A stretch of DNA of 64,000 nucleotides from Rhodocyclaceae bacterium (GCA_026415155.1 JAOAHQ010000067.1:1-64000); one strand, 5' to 3'. Shown: positions 8,838 through 17,832, numbered from the stretch's first letter. Notes: generated by a model not told the origin, from the sequence alone. Translations and numbers: made by a program.

Positions 8838-10928
8838 CTATTCCTCGGCCAGTTCGCCCAGCAACAGCTCCTGTGCGCAGGTGCGCACGCGGCGGCTCGG
8901 CTTGATGCGGTAATTGCCGTCGCTGTCCATGTCCCAGGCCTGGCAGTTGTCGGCGAGATAAGCCTTGAGTCCTTCCTTGATGACGCGGCGCTTGAGCCGG
9001 GGATCGAGCACCGGAAAGGCCACCTCGATGCGGCGGAAGAAGTTGCGCTCCATCCAGTCCGCACTGGCGAGATAAAGCTTTTCCTCGCCGCCGGCGTAGA
9101 AGTAGTAGATGCGATGATGTTCGAGGAAACGGCCGATCACCGAGCGCACGCGGATGTTGTCCGACAGCCCCGGCACGCCGGGGCGCAGGCAGCAGACGCC
9201 GCGCACGATGAGCTCGATGGTGACGCCCGCTTGGCTCGCCGCATAGAGCGCCTCGATGATCTCGGGCTCGATGAGGGCGTTCATCTTGGCGATGATGTGG
9301 GCCTTTTGGCCTGCCCGGGCGGCTTCGGTCTCGGCGTGGATCGCCTCGAGCAGGTTGGCATGCAGCGTGAAGGGCGCCTGCCAGAGGTGCTTCAAGGCGC
9401 TCGCCTTGCCGAGCCCGGTGAGCTGCTTGAAGACTTCATTGACGTCGTCGGCGATCTCCTCGTTGCAGGTCATGAGGCCGAAGTCGGTGTAAAAGCGCGT
9501 CGTGCGCGGGTGATAGTTGCCCGTGCCCAGATGCACATAGCGGCGATAGCCTTGCTCTTCGCGGCGCAGCACCAAGAGCATTTTGGCGTGGGTCTTGTAG
9601 CCGAATACGCCATAGACGACATGGGCGCCGGCCTCTTCGAGGCGGGCGGCGATCGAGAGGTTGGCTTCTTCGTCGAAGCGCGCCATGAGCTCGACGACGG
9701 CAGTCACCTCCTTGCCCTTTTGCGCCGCGCGTAAGAGGTGTTCCATGAGCACCGAATCCGTGCCGGTGCGATAGACGGTCATCTTGATCGCGACGACCTG
9801 CGGGTCGTCGGCGGCCTGCTTGAGGAACTCGATGACCGGCGTGAAGGACTGGTAAGGGTGATGCAAGAGGATGTCGCCCTTACGGATCGATTCGAACATG
9901 TCGTAGCGGCCGGAAAGCTGCTTGGGCAGGCCGGGCTGATAGACCGGGTATTTGAGGTCGGGGCGATCGACGCGGTCGGGCACCGAAATGAGGCGCACGA
10001 GATTGACGATGCCAGGGACTCGGTAGAGGTCGTCGCGCGTCAGGCCAAACTGCTGTAAGAGGAAATCCGACATCGCCTCGGAGCAGTTGTCGGCCACCTC
10101 GAGGCGCACGCCATCGCCGAAGTGGCGCTGCGGCAATTCCCCTTGCAGCGCGGTGCGCAGGTTTTTCACTTCTTCCTCATCGACGAAGAGATCGGAATTC
10201 CTCGTCACGCGGAATTGATAACAGCCGAGCACATGCATGCCGGCAAACAGCTCGCCGACATGGCGATGCAGGATCGATGAAAGGAAGACGAAGCCGTAAT
10301 CGACGCCGGTGAGCTCCTTGGGCAGCTGGATCACGCGCGGCAGCGCGCGCGGCGCCTGCACGATGGCGGCGCCGGAGTTGCGGCCGAAGGCATCCTTGCC
10401 TTCGAGCTCGACGGCGAAATTGAGGCTCTTGTTGAGCACGCGCGGGAAGGGGTGGGCCGGATCGAGGCCAATCGGGGTGAGCACCGGCATCACCTCGCGG
10501 CGGAAGAACTCATGGATCCAGGCCTGCTGCGCTTCAGTCCATTCCGAGCGCTTGTAGAAGTAAATCCCTTCGCGGCGCAGCGCGGGCAGAATCGTCTCGT
10601 TGAGCAGCGCGTATTGCTCGCGGATCAGCTCGTGCGCTTCCCGCGTGACGTGGCGGAAGACTTCGAGCGCGGTGCGCCGGTCCGGGCCAGTGGCATTGCT
10701 CTTGAGTTTGATCTGCTCCTTCATGCCGGCGACGCGAATCTCGAAGAACTCGTCGAGGTTCGAGGAGACGATGCAGAGAAAGCGCAGGCGCTCCAAGAGC
10801 GGCACGCGCTCGTCGGCCGCCTGGGCCAGCACGCGGCGGTTGAAGGCGAGCAGCGAGATTTCGCGGTTAAGGAAGTGTTCGGGCGGAAACTCGTGCGAGT
10901 TGGACAGATGGGTCATGGTCGGGGGCAT
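8838..10928 (-). CDS. ppk: Polyphosphate kinase 1
   Basis: Reversibly makes inorganic polyphosphate from ATP. 696 aa, the usual length for PPK1. The N-terminal domain contains FLNREISLLAFNRRVL. The catalytic part contains GYKTHAKMLLVLRR, whose His is the autophosphorylated residue, and LEHHRIYYF, which carries the second catalytic His. Conserved HLGTGNYHPRT is also present. Start at 10928 (MPPTMTHLSNS); the Met at residue 5 is an alternative. It is divergent from ppx, so synthesis and breakdown of polyphosphate share one regulatory region. Confidence 0.96.
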   Translation of the reverse strand: MPPTMTHLSNSHEFPPEHFLNREISLLAFNRRVLAQAADERVPLLERLRFLCIVSSNLDEFFEIRVAGMKEQIKLKSNATGPDRRTALEVFRHVTREAHELIREQYALLNETILPALRREGIYFYKRSEWTEAQQAWIHEFFRREVMPVLTPIGLDPAHPFPRVLNKSLNFAVELEGKDAFGRNSGAAIVQAPRALPRVIQLPKELTGVDYGFVFLSSILHRHVGELFAGMHVLGCYQFRVTRNSDLFVDEEEVKNLRTALQGELPQRHFGDGVRLEVADNCSEAMSDFLLQQFGLTRDDLYRVPGIVNLVRLISVPDRVDRPDLKYPVYQPGLPKQLSGRYDMFESIRKGDILLHHPYQSFTPVIEFLKQAADDPQVVAIKMTVYRTGTDSVLMEHLLRAAQKGKEVTAVVELMARFDEEANLSIAARLEEAGAHVVYGVFGYKTHAKMLLVLRREEQGYRRYVHLGTGNYHPRTTRFYTDFGLMTCNEEIADDVNEVFKQLTGLGKASALKHLWQAPFTLHANLLEAIHAETEAARAGQKAHIIAKMNALIEPEIIEALYAASQAGVTIELIVRGVCCLRPGVPGLSDNIRVRSVIGRFLEHHRIYYFYAGGEEKLYLASADWMERNFFRRIEVAFPVLDPRLKRRVIKEGLKAYLADNCQAWDMDSDGNYRIKPSRRVRTCAQELLLGELAEE

Positions 10929-10974
10929 CGGTGTGGCAAGGTAAGGGGCTACGATGGCTTAAGTATGACATAGC

Positions 10975-10997
10975 GCCGTCCCGCCAGCGCCGAGTTT
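10975..10997 (-). repeat. Dispersed repeat copy 2, between ppk and ppx
   Basis: Minus-strand copy differing from the 20-base core at one position (CTCGG for GTCGG) and preceded by AAA. It lies in the 110-bp divergent ppk/ppx control region and covers the place where the -35 of the candidate ppx promoter would fall. Confidence 0.85.
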
Positions 10998-11003
10998 CGG
11001 CAG

Positions 11004-11009
11004 TAGAAT
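11004..11009 (+). promoter_or_regulatory. Candidate -10 box for ppx
   Basis: TAGAAT lies 29 bases upstream of the chosen GTG of ppx. No good -35 is present; the corresponding positions (about 10981-10986) fall inside repeat copy 2. Confidence 0.35.
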
Positions 11010-11038
11010 CGCGGCATTGCAATATCCTTCCGCCGCCC

Positions 11039-12541
11039 GTGGTTCACGAACACGTCGCCGCCGTCGATCTGGGCTCCAACAGTTTTCGCCTGCAGGTCGG
11101 GCGGATCGTCGGCAACCAGATCTACCCGCTCGACGGCCTGAAGGAGACCGTGCGGCTTGCCGCGGGCTTGACCCCCGAGAAACTCCTCACCGAAAGCGCG
11201 CAACTGCGCGCGCTCGAGGCGCTCGCGCGCTTTGGCGAGCGGCTGCGCGGTTTTGCGCCCGAGGCGGTGCGCGCCGTGGCGACCAATACCTTGCGGGTGG
11301 CCAAGAATGCAGCGCAGTTTCTCGCCCGCGCCGAAGAGGCGCTGGGCTTTCCGATCGAGGTCATCGCCGGCCGTGAGGAAGCGCGCCTCATCTACCTCGG
11401 CGTGGCGCATACCCTGCCCCATCAGGGCGCACGCCATCTCGTCGTCGATATCGGCGGCGGCTCGACGGAATTCATCATCGGCCAGGCGATGGAGCCGATC
11501 CTGCTCGAATCGCTCTACATGGGCTGTGTCAGCCACAGCCTGCGCTTTTTCCCCGGCGGGATCGTCGATAAGCGCGACATGAAGGACGCCGAGCTCGCGG
11601 CGCGCCGCGAATTGCAAGCCATCGTGCATGCCTACCGTGAGATGGGCTGGGACGAGGCGGTCGGCTCCTCCGGCACGGCCAAGGCGATTCGCGACATCCT
11701 GCAGCAAAACGGCTTTGCCGATGGCGACATCACGCGCGATGGCCTCGACGAATTGAAGAGCCGCTTGATCCGCGCCGGCGACGCAAGCCGCACTGGGCTT
11801 GCCGGCATGCGCGCCGATCGCGTGCCCGTCATCGCCGGCGGGGTGGCCATCATGTCGGCGGTATTCAAGGAGTTTGGCTTGACGCGCATGACCTTCTCGG
11901 AAGGCGCATTGCGCCTGGGCGTGCTCTACGATTTGCTCGGCCGCTATCATCATGAAGACTTGCGCGAGGCGACGGTGGCGCGCTTCATGCAGCGCTATGA
12001 GGTCGACCGCCGCCAAGCCGCGCGCGTGGCCGAGACCGCCCTTGCGCTCTACCAGCAGCTCAGGCCGCAGGATGACATCGAGGAAACGCCTGCTGCCCAA
12101 TTCCTCCTTTGGGCGGCGCGCCTGCACGAAATTGGCATATCGGTGGCCCATTCGAGCTATCACAAGCATAGCGCCTACATCCTCGCCAATGCCGACATGC
12201 CGGGGTTTTCGAAACGCGATCAGGCCTTGCTGGCCAGGCTCGTGCTCGCCCACCGCGGCAAGCTCGAGCGGACACAAATCCCGCGCGAATCGCCCGAGTG
12301 GCTGTTGATCTTTTGTCTGCGCATCGCCGCGCTCTTGCACCGCGCGCGCGACGATGCACCGCGGCCCGCCTTCAAGGCGAGCGTAATTCCGGGGGGGTTC
12401 GAGCTTGCCCTGGAGAGCGAATGGCTCGCCGGCGCGCCGCTCACGGCGGCCTCGCTCGCCGACGAGGTTCAGCACTGGAGCGCCGTGGGGCTTAACTTCA
12501 AGCTGCGCGCCCGGCGCCGGCAGGCGGCGGCCTCGGCATAA
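11039..12541 (+). CDS. ppx: Exopolyphosphatase (Ppx/GppA family)
   Basis: Releases phosphate from polyphosphate ends (or converts pppGpp to ppGpp in GppA relatives). About 500 aa from GTG 11039, which gives VVHEHVAAVDLGSNSFRL; an upstream GTG at 10931 would add residues unlike the family. The ASKHA phosphate loops DLGSNSF and VDIGGGSTEF are visible. The C-terminal half is an HD-like helical domain with RLHEIG...H. It is divergent from ppk, which supports the Ppx rather than the GppA assignment. Confidence 0.93.
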   Translation: MVHEHVAAVDLGSNSFRLQVGRIVGNQIYPLDGLKETVRLAAGLTPEKLLTESAQLRALEALARFGERLRGFAPEAVRAVATNTLRVAKNAAQFLARAEEALGFPIEVIAGREEARLIYLGVAHTLPHQGARHLVVDIGGGSTEFIIGQAMEPILLESLYMGCVSHSLRFFPGGIVDKRDMKDAELAARRELQAIVHAYREMGWDEAVGSSGTAKAIRDILQQNGFADGDITRDGLDELKSRLIRAGDASRTGLAGMRADRVPVIAGGVAIMSAVFKEFGLTRMTFSEGALRLGVLYDLLGRYHHEDLREATVARFMQRYEVDRRQAARVAETALALYQQLRPQDDIEETPAAQFLLWAARLHEIGISVAHSSYHKHSAYILANADMPGFSKRDQALLARLVLAHRGKLERTQIPRESPEWLLIFCLRIAALLHRARDDAPRPAFKASVIPGGFELALESEWLAGAPLTAASLADEVQHWSAVGLNFKLRARRRQAAASA

Positions 12542-12558
12542 GAGCAGGAAACGCGCCG

Positions 12559-13686
12559 ATGACCGGCCCGGCGTTCGTCAAGCAGCCTGGTGACGGCGCT
12601 CCTCCCGTGCTCAAGCTCTCCGGAGCGTGGACGCTGCGCTCGCTTGCAAAGGCAGGCCGCGACTGGCAAGCGCGCTTTACACAAAGCGCCGCCGGCGGCG
12701 GTTTTTCCTGGAACTGCCTCGACATCGAGGCGCTCGATTCGGCCGGCGCGCTGCTCATCTGGCGCGCCTGGGGGCGCCGGCGGCCCGACACTTTGCTGAT
12801 CCGGCCGGAGCATGCGCGCATCTTCGAGCGCATCGCCGCTGCCGAGCAAGAGCCCGCCGCGCCCGTCGTGCCGCGCTCCCCCTTCGAGTCGCTCATCGTC
12901 CTGGGGGCTTGGATGCTTGGCCTCGTGCGTCATGGGCGCGATTTCCTGATTCTGCTCGGCCAGCTCGTGCTCGATCTGCTGCATCTTGTGCGCCACCCGG
13001 CCGACATCCCGAAGCGCGAGATTTCCGCCAACATTTACAAAAGCGGCGTGCGCGCGATGCCGGTCACCGCACTGGTCGGCTTTCTGATCGGTGTCGTGCT
13101 TTCCTATCTTTCGTCCTTGCAGCTGCGCCAGTTCGGCGCCGATCTCTTCATCGTGAACATCCTGGGCCTGGGGCTCATCCGCGAGCTCGGGCCCGTGTTG
13201 GTGGCCGTGCTCGTCGCCGGCCGCTCGGGCTCGGCGATGACGGCACAGCTTGGCACGATGCGCGTCACCGAAGAGATCGACGCCCTTGCCACGATGGGCG
13301 TGCCAAGAAGCTTGCGGCTCATCTTTCCCAAGGTCGTCGCGCTCGGGCTGGCGATGCCGCTCTTGGTACTGTGGACGACGGCGCTTGCGCTCGCGGGCGG
13401 CATGGTGGCGGCGCAAGTGCAGCTCGACATCGGGCATGGCTTCTTCCTCGAAACCCTGCCGAAAGCGGTGCCGGTGGCCAATCTCTGGATCGGTCTTGCC
13501 AAGGGCGTCGTCTTCGGCATCGCCATCGCGCTGATTGCCTGCCACTTCGGCCTGCGCGTGGCGCCCAATACCGAGAGCCTCTCGGCCAATACCACGGCCT
13601 CGGTGGTGAGCGCGATCACGGTCGTGATCCTCCTCGATGCCATCTTCGCCATCGCGACGCGCGGCATCGGCATGCCCAAGCTATGA
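12559..13686 (+). CDS. mlaE: MlaE-type lipid ABC transporter permease with N-terminal STAS domain
   Basis: Membrane subunit of an MCE/Mla-type phospholipid transporter. 375 aa. Residues 1-100 form a STAS-like domain (VLKLSGAWTLRSL ... LDIEALDSAGALLIW), equivalent to a fused MlaB. The rest is the MlaE permease with about six membrane segments and the conserved ELGPVLVAVLVAGRSGSA and EEIDALATMG motifs. Its stop overlaps the mlaF start by four bases. The fusion explains why no separate mlaB is seen. Confidence 0.93.
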   Translation: MTGPAFVKQPGDGAPPVLKLSGAWTLRSLAKAGRDWQARFTQSAAGGGFSWNCLDIEALDSAGALLIWRAWGRRRPDTLLIRPEHARIFERIAAAEQEPAAPVVPRSPFESLIVLGAWMLGLVRHGRDFLILLGQLVLDLLHLVRHPADIPKREISANIYKSGVRAMPVTALVGFLIGVVLSYLSSLQLRQFGADLFIVNILGLGLIRELGPVLVAVLVAGRSGSAMTAQLGTMRVTEEIDALATMGVPRSLRLIFPKVVALGLAMPLLVLWTTALALAGGMVAAQVQLDIGHGFFLETLPKAVPVANLWIGLAKGVVFGIAIALIACHFGLRVAPNTESLSANTTASVVSAITVVILLDAIFAIATRGIGMPKL

Positions 13687-14450
13687 ACGCACCCGTCATC
13701 CGCATCCGCAATCTTTCCACGCGCTTCGGCACAGTGTGGATTCATCGCCATCTCGATCTCGAGGTCGCCCGCGGCGAACACGTCGCGCTGGTCGGCGGCT
13801 CGGGCAGCGGCAAGACGACGCTCTTGCGCCAGATGATCGGGCTGCTCACACCCACTGAGGGGGAGATTCGCCTCTTCGGCGAGCCGCTCTTCGGCGGCGG
13901 GGTTGCGCGCGAACGGGCCTTGCGGCAGCGCTTGGGCGTGCTCTTTCAGCACGGCGCGCTCTTTTCGGCCTTCAACGTCTTCGACAACATCGCCTTTCCG
14001 CTGCGCGAGCTGAAACTCCTCGATGAGGCGCTGATCCACGATCTCGTCATGCTCAAGCTCGAGATGGTGGAGCTCTTGCCGCGCCATGCGCTGCTCATGC
14101 CGGCGGAACTCTCGGGTGGCATGGTCAAGCGGGTGGCGCTCGCGCGCGCCTTGGCGCTCGAGCCGGAACTCCTGCTGCTCGATGAGCCGACGGCGGGGCT
14201 CGACCCCGACCGTTCCGATAGCTTCGTGCGCCTCATCCGCACGCTCGGCAATGAATTGGGCCTCACGGTGCTCTTCGTCACGCACGACCTCGATACGCTG
14301 GCCTCACTTGCCTCGCGCGTCGCCGTCCTGGCCGAACAGCGGATCCTCGCCTATGGTTCGATCGACGAGATCATGCGCCTCGATCACCCCTTCATCCGCA
14401 ACTTTTTCCTCTCCGAGCGTAGCCAGCGCGCGCTCGCCCATGGCCATTAA
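13683..14450 (+). CDS. mlaF: MlaF-type ABC transporter ATPase
   Basis: Cytoplasmic ATPase that drives the MlaE permease. 255 aa. Walker A GGSGSGKTTLL, signature LSGGMVKRVALARA, Walker B LLLLDEPTAGLDP and the switch His in FVTHDL are all intact. The TAA stop lies inside the 5-bp target site (TTAAA, 14447-14451) duplicated by the mobile element that follows, so the insertion fell exactly at the end of this gene without changing the protein. Confidence 0.95.
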   Translation: MNAPVIRIRNLSTRFGTVWIHRHLDLEVARGEHVALVGGSGSGKTTLLRQMIGLLTPTEGEIRLFGEPLFGGGVARERALRQRLGVLFQHGALFSAFNVFDNIAFPLRELKLLDEALIHDLVMLKLEMVELLPRHALLMPAELSGGMVKRVALARALALEPELLLLDEPTAGLDPDRSDSFVRLIRTLGNELGLTVLFVTHDLDTLASLASRVAVLAEQRILAYGSIDEIMRLDHPFIRNFFLSERSQRALAHGH

Positions 14451-14451
14451 A

Positions 14452-14657
14452 CCCAGATTGTCCATTAGACCGGGCAGACGACCTATGAAGAGATTGAACG
14501 TTACTAACAGCGCCCTACGTGGCGGCGCTCGGGCTGCGGGCGGCATCTGCGCGCCCGCGCTCCTCGTCCAGAGGCACCGCTATGGACTCGTCGCCCGTGC
14601 GCGCATCTCCTCGCCCTCGCCGACGAGCGCCACTCACGTTCCAATGGACAATCTGGG
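14452..14657. mobile_element. 206-bp miniature inverted-repeat element inserted between mlaF and mlaD
   Basis: Perfect 15-bp terminal inverted repeats, CCCAGATTGTCCATT at 14452-14466 and its complement at 14643-14657, are flanked by a 5-bp direct repeat TTAAA (14447-14451 and 14658-14662). Removing the element and one TTAAA leaves 12 bases between the mlaF stop and mlaD ATG, a normal operon spacing. The interior encodes no transposase; short open frames through it show no known protein. The ends and AT-rich 5-bp duplication resemble IS1380-family elements such as ISEcp1 as I remember them, so it may be a non-autonomous derivative. Family assignment is inference. Confidence 0.85.
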
Positions 14658-14673
14658 TTAAAAAGTCGCGACG

Positions 14674-15609
14674 ATGGAAAACCGCTCCCATGCCCTGATC
14701 GCCGGATTATTCACTGTCTGTTTCCTGCTCGCCGCCGCGGCGGCGCTGTGGTGGTTTTCCGGCAAGCGCGACGAGATGCAAACCTGGCTGCTCGAGACGC
14801 GCGGCAATGTCACAGGCCTCAATGTCGAAGCGCAGGTGCGCTATCGCGGCATCCGCGCCGGCAAGGTCACCGCGATCCGCCCCGATCCTGCCGATCCGGC
14901 GAAGCTCATCATCGAGATCAGCCTCGCCCGGCAATATCGCCTCACCGATCGCAGCATCGCGAAACTCAATTTCCAAGGCGTCACCGGCTTGGCCTATGTG
15001 ATGATCGAAGAGCCGGAAGGGGGGCGGCCGCTCGATCCGACGGCCAGTCCCCCGCCGCGCATCGCGCTGCAGCCAGGGCTGTTCGACAAGCTCGGCGGCA
15101 AGGCAGGCGACATCGCGGCCCAGGCCGCCGAGCTCGGCCTGCGCTTGAACCGTCTGCTCGACGATCGCAATCTCGACAATGTCGCGCGCACTCTCGAGCA
15201 TCTCGCGCGCACTGCCGAGCGCCTGCAGGAACTGCCGCACCTCGTCGCACAGCTGCGCCGTGTCCTCGCCGACGAAAATCTCGAACGCCTGCAGGCAGTG
15301 CTCGCCCATCTCGAACGGGCGACGAGCGAGGCGGAGCCGCTTGCCGCCGAGGCGCGCCTCTTGCTTTCCAATGCCAACCGGCTCGTTCTGCGGCTCGATG
15401 AGCTTGCGGGCAACGCCGGCGAGCGGCTGACCAGCGAGACGCTGCCGCAACTCGAAGTGACGCTCGGCGAAACGACCCGCACGCTGCGCCGCCTCGACCG
15501 CCTCATCGATACCTTGGCCGAGACGCCCCAGGCCGTGCTGTTCGGCCCAGCGCCCGCGCGCCCTGGCCCTGGCGAGGCGGGCTTCGCCGCGCCGCCACCC
15601 TCACGCTAA
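14674..15609 (+). CDS. mlaD: MlaD-type MCE-domain substrate-binding protein
   Basis: Membrane-anchored periplasmic MCE protein that ferries lipids for the MlaEF transporter. 311 aa. One N-terminal transmembrane helix (residues 7-28), then an MCE domain (about 39-117; VTGLNVEAQVRYRGIRAGKVTAI is characteristic), then a long helical region and a Pro/Ala-rich tail. Longer than E. coli MlaD and closer to PqiB/Mce-like single-domain proteins with helical extensions. Separated from mlaF by a mobile element. Confidence 0.92.
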   Translation: MENRSHALIAGLFTVCFLLAAAAALWWFSGKRDEMQTWLLETRGNVTGLNVEAQVRYRGIRAGKVTAIRPDPADPAKLIIEISLARQYRLTDRSIAKLNFQGVTGLAYVMIEEPEGGRPLDPTASPPPRIALQPGLFDKLGGKAGDIAAQAAELGLRLNRLLDDRNLDNVARTLEHLARTAERLQELPHLVAQLRRVLADENLERLQAVLAHLERATSEAEPLAAEARLLLSNANRLVLRLDELAGNAGERLTSETLPQLEVTLGETTRTLRRLDRLIDTLAETPQAVLFGPAPARPGPGEAGFAAPPPSR

Positions 15610-15621
15610 AGGGAGAACATC

Positions 15622-16248
15622 ATGCGCGACCTTTGCCGCCTGTTCTTTTTCAGTGTCGCCTTCGTGCTGTCCGGCTGTCTCGGCCATTCCCCGCGCGAGG
15701 GAGGAATGGCCATCTACGATTTGGGCAGCCCGCGCATCACGCTGCGGCCAGAGCGCATTCCGCTCGCCGCGCTCGAGGTGCAGGCTGCGCCCTGGCTCGA
15801 TACGCCGGCGCTGCTCTACCGCCTGCGTTACCTCGACGACTTCCGGCGGCATCAATATGCCGGCAGCCGCTGGGCTGCGCCGCCGGCGGAGCTCATCGAA
15901 CGCTTCTTGCAGCGCGAAATCTTGTTTGCCCAGAGCGAGGGCGAAGCGGCAGGCTGCCGGCTCTCGCTTGCGCTCGACGAATTCGAGCAGCGTTTCGAGA
16001 CGCAGGAGATCAGCGACCTCGTGCTCGAAGCGCGCGCCGTGCTTCTCGCGCCGCGCGGCGAACGGCTGCTCGCCAAGCAGGCCTTCCAGATTCGCCGGCC
16101 GGCCGTGACACCGGATGCCGTCGGCGGGGTGGCAGCGGCGCGGGCGGCCACCGAGGATCTCGTCGCCGGGCTCGACAAGTGGCTGGCCGAGCTCGCGCAG
16201 ACGCGCCCCCCGCTCGTGGCCGCTTGCAAGCGTTTGGACAGGAAATGA
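15622..16248 (+). CDS. ABC-type transport auxiliary lipoprotein
   Basis: 208 aa outer-membrane lipoprotein candidate. Its signal peptide ends in a lipobox (VLSGC, Cys near residue 19). The body resembles the ABC_trans_aux/PqiC family, including the segment AVLLAPRGERLLAKQAFQIRRPA. Such lipoproteins accompany MCE transporters and are thought to link the periplasmic bridge to the outer membrane. It follows mlaD after 12 bases and is the last gene of the operon; mlaC and mlaA are not nearby. Confidence 0.85.
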   Translation: MRDLCRLFFFSVAFVLSGCLGHSPREGGMAIYDLGSPRITLRPERIPLAALEVQAAPWLDTPALLYRLRYLDDFRRHQYAGSRWAAPPAELIERFLQREILFAQSEGEAAGCRLSLALDEFEQRFETQEISDLVLEARAVLLAPRGERLLAKQAFQIRRPAVTPDAVGGVAAARAATEDLVAGLDKWLAELAQTRPPLVAACKRLDRK

Positions 16249-16255
16249 GGACGCG

Positions 16256-16936
16256 ATGAATTTTCCCGATGGCCTGTTTCCTGAAACCTGGGCCTATGGC
16301 GCCTGGCTGCCTTATCTGCTGGCGCTCGGCGGGTCAGTCTGGCGCGCGCCATGGCGGCGGCTTGCCGATAGCGGGCAGCTCAACGTCTGGCTCGGCACCA
16401 TCGTCGTGCTGACGTTGATGTGGAGCCTCAAGGCCGGCGTCAAGCCAGGGCTCGATCTGCACCTGCTGGGCGTGACGGCCTTCACGCTGATGTTCGGCCG
16501 CCAGCTCGCGATCGTAGGCCTGTCGATCGTGCTGGCCGCCGTGACTTACAACGCCTCCTTGCGCGGCATCGATTCTGCGCAGGCCTTTGCGCTCAATGCC
16601 CTCGTGATGATCGTCTTGCCGGTCTTGCTCGCCCACGCCATCTTGCGCTGTGTCGAGCGTTGCCTGCCGGCGAATCTCTTCATCTACATCTTCTTCGCCG
16701 CCTTCTTTGGTGCCGCGCTCTGCGCCATCGCCGCCGGCGCCTTCGCCTCGCTGCTGCTCTTCCTCGCCGGCGTCTATACGCTCGAATTCTTGCTGAGCGA
16801 ATATCTGCCGTTCTACGTCCTGCTCGGCTTCGCCGAAGCCTGGCTCAACGGCGCCGCGATCACCTTGATGGTCGTCTATTACCCGCAGTGGGTGGGCAGT
16901 TTCGACGATCGGCGCTATCTGTGGCGGAAGAAGTGA
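16256..16936 (+). CDS. CbiM-like energy-coupling permease (putative)
   Basis: About 226 aa membrane protein from ATG 16256. At least six hydrophobic helices are visible, and the sequence resembles the energy-coupling factor permease/CbiM group that imports cobalt or nickel (FPDGLFPETWAYGAW at the start, conserved aromatic and small residues in the helices). The N-terminal His expected of a metal-binding CbiM/NikM after the initiator Met is absent here (MNFPDG). No CbiQ, CbiO or CbiN partner is adjacent, so substrate and mechanism remain open. The short gap to the lipoprotein gene suggests co-transcription but not necessarily a shared role. Confidence 0.7.
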   Translation: MNFPDGLFPETWAYGAWLPYLLALGGSVWRAPWRRLADSGQLNVWLGTIVVLTLMWSLKAGVKPGLDLHLLGVTAFTLMFGRQLAIVGLSIVLAAVTYNASLRGIDSAQAFALNALVMIVLPVLLAHAILRCVERCLPANLFIYIFFAAFFGAALCAIAAGAFASLLLFLAGVYTLEFLLSEYLPFYVLLGFAEAWLNGAAITLMVVYYPQWVGSFDDRRYLWRKK

Positions 16937-16952
16937 GCGAGCGGAAAGAGCG

Positions 16953-17804
16953 GTGATAGACTCCGCGCTCATGGACAAAAGCGCGCTTTATCGCCGCATC
17001 GCCGAGGAGGCCGGCCGCGGCGAGCTCGTTTTCCCCACCCGTGCCGAGGTGGGGCTGCGCATCAAACGTCTGCTCGACGATCCCAACTGTTCGATCGAGC
17101 CGCTCGCCCGGCTCGTGCAGGCCGAGCCGCTCTTGGCAGCGCGTGTCGTCGCCGTCGCGAATTCGGTCGCCTACAACCGCTCGGGCCGCCAAATCAGCGA
17201 CCTGCGCCAAGCAATCTCGCGGCTGGGTTTTCGCACGCTGCGTTCGCTGACGCTGTCGCTGATCGTGCGGCAATTGGCCGAGCAAAGCGCCGATGCCGAC
17301 CATCAGGCGCTTGCCCGGCGGCTTTGGGAGCACACGGTGCATGTCGCGGCGCTCGCCCAGGTCATCGCCAAGCGGGTGACGCATCAGGAGGCCGAGACGG
17401 CGCTCTTTGCCGGCCTCTTGCACGAAGTGGCGGGGTTCTATCTGATCGCGCGCGCCAAGGGGATGCCGGAATTGTTGGCCGATGGCGCAGCCGATTGGCA
17501 GCAGGAGGGCGAGGCCATCGTCGGCGAGGCCCTGCTCAAAGTGCTCGAAGTGCCCGAGGCCGTCGTCACCGCCATCCACGACCTGTGGCAAGGGTATCTC
17601 GCGATACCGCCAAACTCGCTGGGCGATACCCTATTGCTGGCCGAGGAACTCGCGCCGGTGCCCTCGCCGCTTTACTGGGCGCCGCCAGGCGCGCCCGAAG
17701 CCGGCACGCCGCAACTGGAGATCATGCTCGACGAGGAGACGCTCACGAGCATCTTGCGCGAATCCGCCGACGAGGTGCATTCGCTGATCGATGCCTTGAA
17801 ATAG
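16953..17804 (+). CDS. HDOD domain protein
   Basis: 283 aa soluble protein with an HDOD (metal-independent HD-related output) domain over most of its length. Typical motifs are PLLAARVVAVANSVAYNRSG, ISDLRQAISRLGFRTLRSLTL and a central WEHTVHVAALAQVIA helix. HDOD proteins act in signalling, often with cyclic-di-GMP or chemosensory systems, but lack the HD catalytic pair. The frame can start at GTG 16953, close after a GGAAAGAG stretch, or at ATG 16971 (MDKSALYRR); I cannot decide between them. No sensor partner is adjacent. Confidence 0.85.
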   Translation: MIDSALMDKSALYRRIAEEAGRGELVFPTRAEVGLRIKRLLDDPNCSIEPLARLVQAEPLLAARVVAVANSVAYNRSGRQISDLRQAISRLGFRTLRSLTLSLIVRQLAEQSADADHQALARRLWEHTVHVAALAQVIAKRVTHQEAETALFAGLLHEVAGFYLIARAKGMPELLADGAADWQQEGEAIVGEALLKVLEVPEAVVTAIHDLWQGYLAIPPNSLGDTLLLAEELAPVPSPLYWAPPGAPEAGTPQLEIMLDEETLTSILRESADEVHSLIDALK

Positions 17805-17832
17805 CCACGCAAAATCCAGGGGGAGCTAGAAA

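Noticed and set aside
14485-14660. A short coding frame inside the miniature element
   Set aside because: No similarity to transposases or other proteins is recognisable, and the frame runs only because of GC-rich sequence.
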